DNA of 64,000 nucleotides from Paraprevotella clara YIT 11840. GTDB lineage: Bacteria; Bacteroidota; Bacteroidia; Bacteroidales; Bacteroidaceae. Position numbers and translations under genes: made by a program. The notes below the pieces were generated by a model, which saw only the letters and a list, made by a program, of their open reading frames with translations, was not told where the DNA came from and ran no database searches. The stretch is from positions 62,001-126,000 of the forward strand of contig NZ_JH376616.1 in the NCBI RefSeq assembly GCF_000233955.1, read 5' to 3'. Shown here piece by piece: positions 54,204 through 62,324 of this stretch (position 1 is the stretch's first letter; every line of letters starts with the position of its first letter).

Positions 54204-55048
54204 AAGACATATTAGAAGAAATATTGGCATACAAACGCAAGGAAGTGGAACGGGAGAAAGCTGAGTTACCTCCCGAACAGCTCTTCGCCCTCGTAGAAGG
54301 CAGATGGAGAAACGCCCATGACGGGACTGCCCGCCACGGCAAAGTCCCGGCATACATGACCGACGCACGGAAGCACCGCTCCATGCGCGAGAGTCTGGCA
54401 GCCTCGCGTTCCGGCATCATCGCGGAATTCAAACGGAAATCCCCTTCCAAAGGGTGGATTAAAGAAGAAGGACGGGCGGACGTCATTCCGGCCGCCTATG
54501 CCGCAGCCGGAGCCGCAGCCCTCTCCATACTGACCGACGGAAAGTATTTCGGCGGCTGTTTGGACTACATACGGCAAGCACGTCCGATGACGGACACCCC
54601 CATCCTGCGCAAAGAGTTCATCATTGATGAATACCAACTCTACCAGGCTTGCCAAGCCGGAGCGGATGCCGTGCTACTGATTGCCGCTGCCTTGACGCGC
54701 CCCGATTATGAACGCTTGACCCGGAAAGCCCATGAATTAGGACTGGAAGTGCTGTTGGAGATACACACGGAAAAGGAATTGGACTACCTTGCCGAACGTC
54801 CGGACATGTTGGGCGTGAACAACCGCCATCTCGGGACGTTCCACACTGACGTGGAAAATTCCTTCCGTATCGCCTCTCTCTTGCCGGACGACCTCCTTTG
54901 GGTGTCGGAAAGCGGAATTTCAGAACCGGACACAGTCCGTCGGTTACGGGATGCCGGCTTTCGCGGTTTCCTGATGGGCGAAGCCTTCATGCGGCAACCT
55001 GCCCCCGGGGCGGCCTTGAAAACATTCATTCAAAGCGTAGAACGATGA
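54200..55048 (+). CDS. trpC: Indole-3-glycerol phosphate synthase
   Basis: 282 residues. Ring closure of CdRP. IIAEFKRKSPSKGWI, LSILTDGKYFGG, LRKEFIIDEYQL, LEIHTEKEL, LGVNNRHL and VSESGIS are the family blocks with the catalytic Lys and Glu residues. Overlaps trpD by 4 bases (ATGA). Confidence 0.96.
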   Translation: MKDILEEILAYKRKEVEREKAELPPEQLFALVEGRWRNAHDGTARHGKVPAYMTDARKHRSMRESLAASRSGIIAEFKRKSPSKGWIKEEGRADVIPAAYAAAGAAALSILTDGKYFGGCLDYIRQARPMTDTPILRKEFIIDEYQLYQACQAGADAVLLIAAALTRPDYERLTRKAHELGLEVLLEIHTEKELDYLAERPDMLGVNNRHLGTFHTDVENSFRIASLLPDDLLWVSESGISEPDTVRRLRDAGFRGFLMGEAFMRQPAPGAALKTFIQSVER

Positions 55049-55680
55049 AACCACTCCTAATTAAAGTATGCGGCATGCGCGACGCGGACAACGTCCGCCA
55101 AGTGGAAGCCCTCACGCCGGACATGATGGGGTTCATCTGCTGGGAGGGCTCCCGCCGCCACGTAAGCCGCCTCCCCGACTATCTGCCGGAGACTTGCCGT
55201 CGCGTAGGCGTTTTCGTCAACCCGGAAATCGGGTATGTACAGGAACGGCTCAAAACCTTCCGCCTCGACCTCGTGCAACTACACGGGCATGAGACACCGG
55301 AGTTCTGCCGAAGCATAAAAGAAGAGGGGCTGAAATCCGGCCGTGCCCTGCAAATCATCAAAGCCTTCGGCGTGGCTCTCGACGAACCGTTCCCGCATAC
55401 CGAAGATTACGAAGCGGATTGCGACTTTTTCCTATTCGACACGCGTTGCCCCACGGCCGGCGGCAGCGGCCGGACATTCGACTGGGATGTCCTGCAAAAC
55501 TACCACGGACATACGCCCTTCTTCCTGAGCGGAGGCATCGGTCCGGACAGTACGGACCGTCTTCGCAGCTTTTCACACCCCGCATGGGCGGGCGTGGACT
55601 TAAACTCGCGTTTTGAGACGGCTCCGGCCCTGAAAGACGTAGGCCTCCTCACCGATTTCATCAAAGATTTACGTGAATAA
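55045..55680 (+). CDS. trpF: Phosphoribosylanthranilate isomerase
   Basis: 211 residues from the ATG at 55045, which overlaps the trpC stop by 4 bases; a longer frame is not needed. LIKVCGMRDADNVRQVEAL contains the catalytic Cys; VQLHGHE, FLFDTRCPTAGGSGRTFDW and FFLSGGIGPD complete the barrel signature. Confidence 0.96.
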   Translation: MKPLLIKVCGMRDADNVRQVEALTPDMMGFICWEGSRRHVSRLPDYLPETCRRVGVFVNPEIGYVQERLKTFRLDLVQLHGHETPEFCRSIKEEGLKSGRALQIIKAFGVALDEPFPHTEDYEADCDFFLFDTRCPTAGGSGRTFDWDVLQNYHGHTPFFLSGGIGPDSTDRLRSFSHPAWAGVDLNSRFETAPALKDVGLLTDFIKDLRE

Positions 55681-55711
55681 AATATATCAGATAACTAAAA
55701 TACAATATATT

Positions 55712-56485
55712 ATGAACAGAATCAATAAACTATTCAACGAGAAGAAACAGAATATCCTTTCTTTGTATTTCTGTGCCGGACACCCGACGGCCGGAAGTAC
55801 GGCTGACATCATCCGCACATTGGCCGCACGAGGCATAGACATGCTGGAAATCGGCATCCCCTTCAGCGACCTGATGGCCGACGGACCCGTCATCCAAGAC
55901 GCTGCCACGAAAGCCCTGCGAAACGGCATGAGCCTGCACCGCCTCTTCGAGGAGCTGAAAGACATCCGGCAAGACGTGGAAATCCCCTTGATACTGATGG
56001 GATACCTCAACCCCATCTTCCATTATGGTTTCGAAGCCTTTTGCCAAAGCTGTGCGGACTGCGGGATAGACGGGGTCATCATCCCCGACCTCCCCTTCCG
56101 GGACTATATGGAAACATTCAAACCCATAGCCGACCGCCACGGGCTGAAAATCATCATGCTCATCACGCCGGAAACCAGCGAAGAGCGTATCCGTCTCATC
56201 GACCGGCACACGGACGGTTTTATCTACATGGTATCGTCGGCTGCCACTACCGGTGCACAAAAAGAGTTCGACCGCACCAAACAGGCCTACTTCGACCGTG
56301 TAAACCAAATGGGACTGACCCATCCGCGTATGATCGGCTTCGGTATCAGCAACCGGCAGACCTTGGAATCTGCCCAAAAGCATGCCGCCGGCGCCATTAT
56401 CGGCAGCCGGTTCGTCGCCCTGCTCGACCAATACGGCTCGGCTACGGAAGCCCTGGACAAACTATTAGATGATTTAAAGAAATAA
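55712..56485 (+). CDS. trpA: Tryptophan synthase alpha subunit
   Basis: 257 residues from the ATG at 55712 (NRINKLFNEKKQNILSLYFCAGHP follows). Cleaves indole-3-glycerol phosphate. LEIGIPFSDLMADGPVIQDA carries the catalytic Glu; GVIIPDLPF the Asp loop; GFGISNRQT the phosphate site. Last trp gene, 31 bases behind trpF. Confidence 0.96.
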   Translation: MNRINKLFNEKKQNILSLYFCAGHPTAGSTADIIRTLAARGIDMLEIGIPFSDLMADGPVIQDAATKALRNGMSLHRLFEELKDIRQDVEIPLILMGYLNPIFHYGFEAFCQSCADCGIDGVIIPDLPFRDYMETFKPIADRHGLKIIMLITPETSEERIRLIDRHTDGFIYMVSSAATTGAQKEFDRTKQAYFDRVNQMGLTHPRMIGFGISNRQTLESAQKHAAGAIIGSRFVALLDQYGSATEALDKLLDDLKK

Positions 56486-56574
56486 ACTATCGTACATAGA
56501 AAAGGAGGGCAAAGAATATTTTAATTATCACAAAAATATCCTTTCGCTTTTATCCGACGGACAACATTTTATCG

Positions 56575-56582
56575 TATCTTTG
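56575..56582 (+). promoter_or_regulatory. -7 element of the LRR gene
   Basis: TATCTTTG fits TAnnTTTG. Transcription would begin about 400 bases before the coding start at 56986, leaving an unusually long, structured leader (a small hairpin at about 56659-56696 and the element at 56810). Confidence 0.5.
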
Positions 56583-56809
56583 CATTACAATTACAAATGA
56601 ATATAACATAAATTATAATCAATACGAAACAGACAGTAGTAAAATGAAATGCAAAAGAAAACTTTCGATGCTAAAGGCATAGTTTTCATTAGAGAATTAA
56701 CAACAAGTGGGACTGTGATGATAAAAACAGTTTCACCATGTAAAACAAAACAAAGGGAAAGCGTTCCTGTTCTATAACTTTTTGACATTGGGCTTTTAGC
56801 TCTTGTTCT

Positions 56810-56936
56810 CTTCCTATTGAATACCGCCAAACATTCAACCAACGAGGACAAGCAGTGTGAAGGTTCACGCTCATAAGGCGTGAACCGTTCTGTGCTTGTT
56901 GTTGGTAAGGTCACTTGGCGGTAACCTAATAGGAAG
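56810..56936 (+). ncRNA. Nested-hairpin leader element, copy 2
   Basis: Five stacked helices: CTTCCTATT (56810) with AATAGGAAG (56928); TACCGCCAA (56822) with TTGGCGGTA (56915); ACCAAC (56838) with GTTGGT (56901); ACAAGCA (56848) with TGCTTGT (56893); GGTTCACGC (56862) with GCGTGAACC (56878). All perfect. It sits 49 bases before the LRR protein start. Shares CGCCAA/TTGGCG base helix and a CACGC/GCGTG tip with the element at 24943. Confidence 0.55.
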
Positions 56937-56985
56937 GCAAGCTATGAACGGTTATACGCCTTTTTCTTATCAAACCATCACAAAT

Positions 56986-59496
56986 ATGAAAAATAAAAAA
57001 GGACAAAGGTTATTTTCCTTTCTCAAAGGAATAACTTGTTTTTTATTCTTGGCACAAACGGGCACTGGTTGGGCGCAAAAAGACTCTTTGTATTATGACG
57101 AAGAATCAGGTTGCTCTTGGGAGTTCCTCATTTATGACGACCATGTAGAAGCCACAGGTCTTAAAGGGGAAAAATATATGGAAGCAAAACTACCGGCATA
57201 CATTGACAGAAAACCAGTCACTGTCATCAGCCCGCAGTTCTTAGGAGGATATGTTCACTCTGGTACGCACTATTTCTTTGCTACAATTATCGTCCCAACG
57301 ACCGTTGAAGAAATAGGAGATCAGGCATTTACAAGTGCACAAGATTTGGAAATCGTTTTTGAAACTCCGTCTTCCCTAAAAAGGATCGGCAAGGAAGCTT
57401 TCGCTTATTGCGGTTACCTCAAACGTGTAGAGCTTCCTGAATCGGTGGAAGAAATTGGTGAAGGATGTTTTGCGGGCAATCAAAACTTGAAAGTGGTTAC
57501 GCTACCGTCTACCCTAAAAGAAATTCCCAAACGCGCATTCGAGGGATGCTCCGACTTACAGGATTTCCAAATTCCCCAGTCAGTAGAGGTTATCGGTGAA
57601 AGGGCTTTTTACGGAGCCACAAAGCTGAAGACCACGCTTCCACCCAACCTGAAAGAAATCGGGGCTTACGCGTTCTACATAGGTCATACTTCTGCATATG
57701 AGTATAATTTAACCGAAATGAACGGAAAAATGCCAGAAACTTTGGAAACCATCGGTGATTATGCTTTCGCAGGATTCAATATGCCAAGCACTATCAAAAT
57801 CCCCGACGGGGTGTCCACAATCAACAATGGCATATTCCAATATTGCGAAGACATCGAGAAAATAACCCTTCCCGAGGCCATAGGGCGTATCGGTGCGAAC
57901 GCATTCGACGGTTGCGTCAGTTTGGAAAGCGTCAACATCCCGTCAAATACAAGCTACATCGGCAATTCAGCCTTTGCCAACACAGCCTTGGAGAAAGCAG
58001 ACTTGCCTGCTTCCGTGACTTTCATCGGCACAGGTGTCTTCAACGGTTGCGGAAAGCTGTCTTCGGCCACTTTGCCCGACCTGCTGACAAGCATCCCGGC
58101 AAACATGTTTACCGGCTGCACCTCACTGACATCGATAGAAATACCCAATACTGTCACATCTATTGGGAACGGTGCACTCTCGTGCGCTTTAGAATCTGTC
58201 AGTTTGCCTGATTCACTAAGGACAATCGGGGATGATGCATTTAAGGGGACACGCTTGCGCTCCATTGTCATTCCTCCCTTAGTGACAAGCATCGGCAAAG
58301 GAGCTTTAGAATGCGCAAGCTACGGTTCATATCCCGACTTCACGACCTATCTGGACTACATCATCCTCGAAACCAAACAATATGTAAGTTTGGAAAAAGC
58401 CATAAACCAAGACTATGTTTATGAAACGCTGTACCCTCTCCACCTCATCGTACCGTCAAACCTGAAACAAGAATACGAAACGGTTACATATAAGATTGTA
58501 AGAGGCGACATAACGGGTTACGACCCTAAAGGGGTGAATGAAATCGCCTCCAACCAATATTATACATTCAGGAACAGGAGCACAGGCCAATACTTGCAAC
58601 TCAGTGCCAACGGTGAGGACGAAACCGCTTTAGTGACTGAAGCGGACATGCGCTGCAGTGCCGGTGCACAAATACGCCTGATTGAAAGCGGCACGGCCAA
58701 TAAATACTATATGGCCGTGCAAAATGTAAGCGACCCCATGCTTGGCACACTCAACTTCAAGGGTGAAGATGCCCCAATCGAACATCCGGCTTTTTGGAGG
58801 TGGAACCTCACGGTAGACGGACAATATCTGGCCGTGGACGACAAAGGCAACTTTGTCAAGACAGACAAAGCAGACGACAATGCCGACTGGTACATTGCCC
58901 CCACCACAGAATTTGATGTGAAAATGAAAAACGGGGAAGACGGACTATCCTATGCCACGTTGTATCTCCCGTTTGATGTACAGGCATCCGGAAGCAGCAA
59001 GATGTATGTAGCTACAGGAAGTGACGATAAGGCTGTTAAACTGACGGAAGTCGCTGACGGAAAACTGAAAAGCGGAAACGGGGCATTGATAATGAACAGC
59101 GAAGGAGCCGATGTGGTGACTTTACAAATCACCTCACGCGCACAAAAGCCATCCGTCAACTTGTTTGAAGGAAGTTACAAAGACCAATACCAGGCATCTG
59201 CGGAAAACGAATATTACGTATTGGACTTCACTACGGAAAACGGCATTGGTTTTTATCCTCCGGAAACACCGGTCTTAAAAGCCAACGAAGCGTACCTGCC
59301 ATACAATGATGCCAACCCAAACGCGGTATTTTTAAGTTTGGACTTTGAGAATTCAGGAAGCGGTATCCATTCCACAACAACAGATACAGCCCCGACATCA
59401 AAAGGCCAAATGTTCGACTTGCAAGGACGCCGTATCATGCACAGACCCCAAAAAGGCATATATATAATGGACGGACGCAAATATGTCGTGAAATAA
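56986..59496 (+). CDS. BspA-like leucine-rich-repeat surface protein with T9SS-type end
   Basis: 836 residues from the ATG at 56986, giving a signal peptide ending TGWAQ. Residues ~60-470 hold about a dozen 23-residue LRR_5 (TpLRR/BspA) units such as LKRIGKEAFAYCGYLKRVELPES and IGANAFDGCVSLESVNIPSN. A ricin-type/lectin-like middle domain (YYTFRNRSTGQYLQLSANGED) follows. The C-terminus (GQMFDLQGRRIMHRPQKGIYIMDGRKYVVK, in part) resembles the T9SS type A sorting domain. A likely adhesin or host-interaction protein. Long leader with a nested-hairpin element. Confidence 0.88.
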   Translation: MKNKKGQRLFSFLKGITCFLFLAQTGTGWAQKDSLYYDEESGCSWEFLIYDDHVEATGLKGEKYMEAKLPAYIDRKPVTVISPQFLGGYVHSGTHYFFATIIVPTTVEEIGDQAFTSAQDLEIVFETPSSLKRIGKEAFAYCGYLKRVELPESVEEIGEGCFAGNQNLKVVTLPSTLKEIPKRAFEGCSDLQDFQIPQSVEVIGERAFYGATKLKTTLPPNLKEIGAYAFYIGHTSAYEYNLTEMNGKMPETLETIGDYAFAGFNMPSTIKIPDGVSTINNGIFQYCEDIEKITLPEAIGRIGANAFDGCVSLESVNIPSNTSYIGNSAFANTALEKADLPASVTFIGTGVFNGCGKLSSATLPDLLTSIPANMFTGCTSLTSIEIPNTVTSIGNGALSCALESVSLPDSLRTIGDDAFKGTRLRSIVIPPLVTSIGKGALECASYGSYPDFTTYLDYIILETKQYVSLEKAINQDYVYETLYPLHLIVPSNLKQEYETVTYKIVRGDITGYDPKGVNEIASNQYYTFRNRSTGQYLQLSANGEDETALVTEADMRCSAGAQIRLIESGTANKYYMAVQNVSDPMLGTLNFKGEDAPIEHPAFWRWNLTVDGQYLAVDDKGNFVKTDKADDNADWYIAPTTEFDVKMKNGEDGLSYATLYLPFDVQASGSSKMYVATGSDDKAVKLTEVADGKLKSGNGALIMNSEGADVVTLQITSRAQKPSVNLFEGSYKDQYQASAENEYYVLDFTTENGIGFYPPETPVLKANEAYLPYNDANPNAVFLSLDFENSGSGIHSTTTDTAPTSKGQMFDLQGRRIMHRPQKGIYIMDGRKYVVK

Positions 59497-59520
59497 AACT
59501 CATTGGACAGCATCCATACA

Positions 59521-59562
59521 GGGGCACAACAAACAAATACAAGGAGCGTTTGTTGTGCCTCT
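59521..59562 (+). terminator. Terminator after the LRR gene
   Basis: GGGCACAACAAAC pairs with GTTTGTTGTGCC, followed by a T-rich stretch; 25 bases behind the stop codon. Confidence 0.8.
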
Positions 59563-59720
59563 CTTTATTATGTCCGTAACACAAGACATCCCCATCCAAG
59601 AAGCTTGAACCCTCATGAAATAGAATCTCTAAAAAAATACAACATTCCATATTCTAATGGCATTTATTTCCGTACAAACATAACACACTGACTAACAATA
59701 AATAAACTAAATAAGAATAG

Positions 59721-59815
59721 ACAAAAATCAATCTCAGGCGAACGAAAAATCAGTTGCCTGAGATTGATTTTTCGTTTGCCTGAGATTGATTTTTTATTTG
59801 GCGCAGATTGATTTT
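59721..59815. repeat. Dispersed palindromic repeat, copy D (expanded)
   Basis: AAAAATCAATCTCAGGC (59723-59739) pairs perfectly with either of two right arms, GCCTGAGATTGATTTTT at 59756-59772 or the tandem repeat at 59778-59794; a third, partial unit TTTGGCGCAGATTGATTTT ends at 59815. Unit length about 22 bases. Same vocabulary as copies A-C. Confidence 0.75.
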
Positions 59816-59893
59816 ACCGGCTCCTCCGGCACTTTTTCATGGTAAATAATCCTGATTTTCCATCTACTTGCACTTTATATGGCCAAAAAGTGA

Positions 59894-59901
59894 TACCTTT
59901 G
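59894..59901 (+). promoter_or_regulatory. -7 element of the AspT-type gene, probably leaderless
   Basis: TACCTTTG ends only five bases before the ATG at 59906. With the usual start point a few bases behind the box, the mRNA would have almost no leader. Confidence 0.55.
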
Positions 59902-59905
59902 CAGC

Positions 59906-61567
59906 ATGGAATGGATTGACAGTTTGTTTTTCGAGCATAGCGCCATACAGGCCATCGTGGTATTGTCATTGGTCACTGCCGCCGGGTTGTGGTTGGGAAA
60001 GATGCACGTGTGGGGAATATCCTTGGGAGTCACTTTTGTATTCTTCGTCGGCATTCTGGCCGGGCACCTCGGCATTTCATTGGATGCCGACATGCTCAAC
60101 TATGCCGAAAGTTTCGGACTCGTGCTTTTCGTCTATGCCTTAGGATTGCAGGTAGGCCCCGGTTTTTTCAGTTCCCTGCGGCACGGAGGGGTCAAACTGA
60201 ATTTGTTGAGCCTCGGAGTAATCTTCATCGGAACGGCCATGACCGTACTTCTAAGCTATGGCCTGTCTATTCCCTTGCCGGACATGGTGGGCGTCCTGTG
60301 CGGAGCCACCACGAATACACCGGCACTCGGGGCGGCCCAACAAACCTTGAAGCAGATGGGAGAGCCATCCAGTAGCGCAGCCTTAGGGGCGGCCGTGGCT
60401 TATCCGCTCGGTGTCGTGGGAGTCATCCTTGCCATTCTGGTCATCCGGAAAATACTTGCTCGCCCGGCGGATATGGAAGAAAAAGAGACGGAAGACCACA
60501 ACCATCCGTACATCGCCGCATTCCAGTTGCATAATCCGGGCATTTACCATAAGACCATTAAGGATTTGGCACTCTACAGCCATACGAAATTCGTCATCTC
60601 CCGCCTGTGGAGAGACGGAAAGGTAACTATCCCGACCGGCAGCACGGAGTTGTTGGAAAACGACCGGATTCTGGTGGTAACTACGGAAAAAGATATGCCT
60701 ACCCTGACCCTGCTGTTCGGCGAACAGGAAAACCGGGATTGGAATCAGGAAGATATAGACTGGAACAGCATAGACCGAAACTTAGTGTCGGAGCATATCG
60801 TAGTGACCCAAGCTGAAATCAACGGCAAGCGTTTGGGTTCGTTGCACCTGCGCAACACTTACGACATCAACATCAGCCGCGTGTTGCGTAGCGGCGTACA
60901 AATTCTGGCCACTCCCGACCTCATCCTGCAATTAGGCGACCGGCTGACGGTGGTGGGCGAAAAAACGGCCATCAAGCGCGTGGCCGGCATATTGGGCAAC
61001 TCCGTCACCACACTTCGCGAACCCAATCTGGCCGCCATTTTCATCGGCATCGTACTGGGATTGATATTGGGTTCCGTGCCGCTCAGCATGCCGGGCATCA
61101 GCAGTCCGGTAAAAATGGGACTGGCAGGCGGCCCTATTATCGTAGGAATATTGGTAGGATGTTTCGGGCCGCGCCTGCACATGCGCACTTATACGACCCG
61201 TAGCGCCAACCTGATGTTGCGCGGTATCGGGTTGTCCCTTTATTTAGCCGGTATCGGTATCGATGCGGGTGCCCATTTCTTCGAGACCGTCGTCCGGCCG
61301 GAAGGGGCGATATGGATTGGTTCCGGATTTCTTATCACCGTGGTACCGGTGCTGCTGATGGCCGTGGTGGCCATGCGGATGTGCGGGATGAATTTCGGTT
61401 CCACTTGCGGCATGTTGTGCGGCAGCATGGCCAACCCCATGGCTTTGAATTACGTGAACGACAGTTTTCCCGGCAACGACGCTTCCGTCAGTTACGCCAC
61501 GGTCTATCCGTTGGGGATGTTCATGCGTGTGGTAATCAGTCAGGTGGTGCTGATGTTGTTCTTATAA
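59906..61567 (+). CDS. AspT/YidE-YbjL family putative transporter
   Basis: 553 residues. Two membrane blocks of about five spans each: GMLCG- and GATTNTPALGAAQ-type glycine motifs (VGVLCGATTNTPALG in the first, FGSTCGMLCGSMANPMAL in the second). They flank two TrkA-C domains, with segments such as NDRILVVTTEKD and LGDRLTVVGEK, in the middle. This is the AspT duplication architecture; AspT itself exchanges aspartate and alanine, but YidE/YbjL members have unknown substrates. Monocistronic. Confidence 0.9.
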   Translation: MEWIDSLFFEHSAIQAIVVLSLVTAAGLWLGKMHVWGISLGVTFVFFVGILAGHLGISLDADMLNYAESFGLVLFVYALGLQVGPGFFSSLRHGGVKLNLLSLGVIFIGTAMTVLLSYGLSIPLPDMVGVLCGATTNTPALGAAQQTLKQMGEPSSSAALGAAVAYPLGVVGVILAILVIRKILARPADMEEKETEDHNHPYIAAFQLHNPGIYHKTIKDLALYSHTKFVISRLWRDGKVTIPTGSTELLENDRILVVTTEKDMPTLTLLFGEQENRDWNQEDIDWNSIDRNLVSEHIVVTQAEINGKRLGSLHLRNTYDINISRVLRSGVQILATPDLILQLGDRLTVVGEKTAIKRVAGILGNSVTTLREPNLAAIFIGIVLGLILGSVPLSMPGISSPVKMGLAGGPIIVGILVGCFGPRLHMRTYTTRSANLMLRGIGLSLYLAGIGIDAGAHFFETVVRPEGAIWIGSGFLITVVPVLLMAVVAMRMCGMNFGSTCGMLCGSMANPMALNYVNDSFPGNDASVSYATVYPLGMFMRVVISQVVLMLFL

Positions 61568-61590
61568 AAAACGGCTCACAAGCCGTTTTT
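61567..61590. terminator. Bidirectional terminator overlapping the toxin 3' end
   Basis: AAAAACGGCT-CACA-AGCCGTTTTT: perfect 10-bp arms. It begins at the last base of the AspT-type stop codon and covers the final codons of the convergent toxin gene (stop at 61576). Confidence 0.9.
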
Positions 61591-61914
61591 GCGAAGCAGT
61601 GCCTCGATTTCATGAGCCGACACCGATTCGCGTTCCGCCTTGTCGTAAATATAAAGCAAGTTGATTTCCGTTTCTTCGACAGCCACTACCACCGTGAAAG
61701 TGATGACCCTTGCCCCGCCGCTCTTTCCCTTTCCTTTAGAAGCGATACGCATGCGGATTTTGCGCAAACCTCCTCCCAAGTCGGTACCGGCGGTAGGATT
61801 AGCCAAGATTTCATCACGCAAAGCCTTGATGTCGGATTTCAATGAAGGATAACGTTTGGCCAACCGCTTCACTTCTTTCTCGAAAGTACGGTCTAATACG
61901 ATTTTATAATTCAT
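61576..61914 (-). CDS. RelE/HigB-type toxin
   Basis: 112 residues. YKIVLDRTFEKEVKRLAKRYPSL opens like RelE/ParE toxins; LGGGLRKIRMRIASKGKGKSGGARVITF is the long basic hairpin region; INLLYIYDKAERESV contains the C-terminal tyrosine seen in ribosome-dependent mRNA interferases. It would cleave mRNA unless bound by the antitoxin encoded just upstream; the genes overlap by 11 bases with the antitoxin first. ParE-like gyrase poisoning is less likely given the sequence. Confidence 0.82.
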   Translation of the reverse strand: MNYKIVLDRTFEKEVKRLAKRYPSLKSDIKALRDEILANPTAGTDLGGGLRKIRMRIASKGKGKSGGARVITFTVVVAVEETEINLLYIYDKAERESVSAHEIEALLRKNGL

Positions 61915-62152
61915 TGATCAACTCCTCCAACGTCTTTGCCTTATTTCCACTATGCTTCCTCTCGACCATTTCTTTCAGTCCCGCATCAATCCCTTTCAGG
62001 ATTTCCTCTTTGCCGATATATTCTGTTTCTTCCGTCTCTTTCTGTTTGGCGAGGCGCGTAACGGCTTTCACGGCCTTCCGCATCAACGATTCGTCCTCTG
62101 CAATAATACTGAGCTGGCGGAAAAGTTCCGCATTCAATTCCATTGTAGTCAT
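61904..62152 (-). CDS. Antitoxin of the RelE-type pair
   Basis: 82 residues, acidic and helical (RQLSIIAEDESLMRKAVKAVTRLAK, KTLEELINEL). It lacks a recognisable helix-turn-helix but is of antitoxin size and position. On the - strand AAGGAGG lies 8 bases before the ATG, a rare strong Shine-Dalgarno site for this phylum. TAAGTTTG (62181-62188) is a possible -7 box. The start could also be the second Met at 62143. Confidence 0.78.
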   Translation of the reverse strand: MTTMELNAELFRQLSIIAEDESLMRKAVKAVTRLAKQKETEETEYIGKEEILKGIDAGLKEMVERKHSGNKAKTLEELINEL

Positions 62153-62250
62153 AAACTGTTCCTCCTTGTTTTGTATATTGCAAACTTACAAAAAAAGCCT
62201 GATTCTTATGTCTTTCGGACAGAAAAATCATTTTGTCTTTATAAATAAAA

Positions 62251-62303
62251 AACATCCTTCCTTCGAAAAGCCGCAAAATCATGCGTTTTTTGAAAGAAGG
62301 ATG
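62251..62303 (-). terminator. Terminator of the sensor kinase unit
   Basis: CATCCTTC...TTC-AAAA pairs with TTTT-GAA...GAAGGATG; on the - strand the stem is followed by TTTTTTATTT. It lies 22 bases behind the kinase stop. Confidence 0.8.
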
Positions 62304-62324
62304 CCACTCCTACATATTCTTTCC

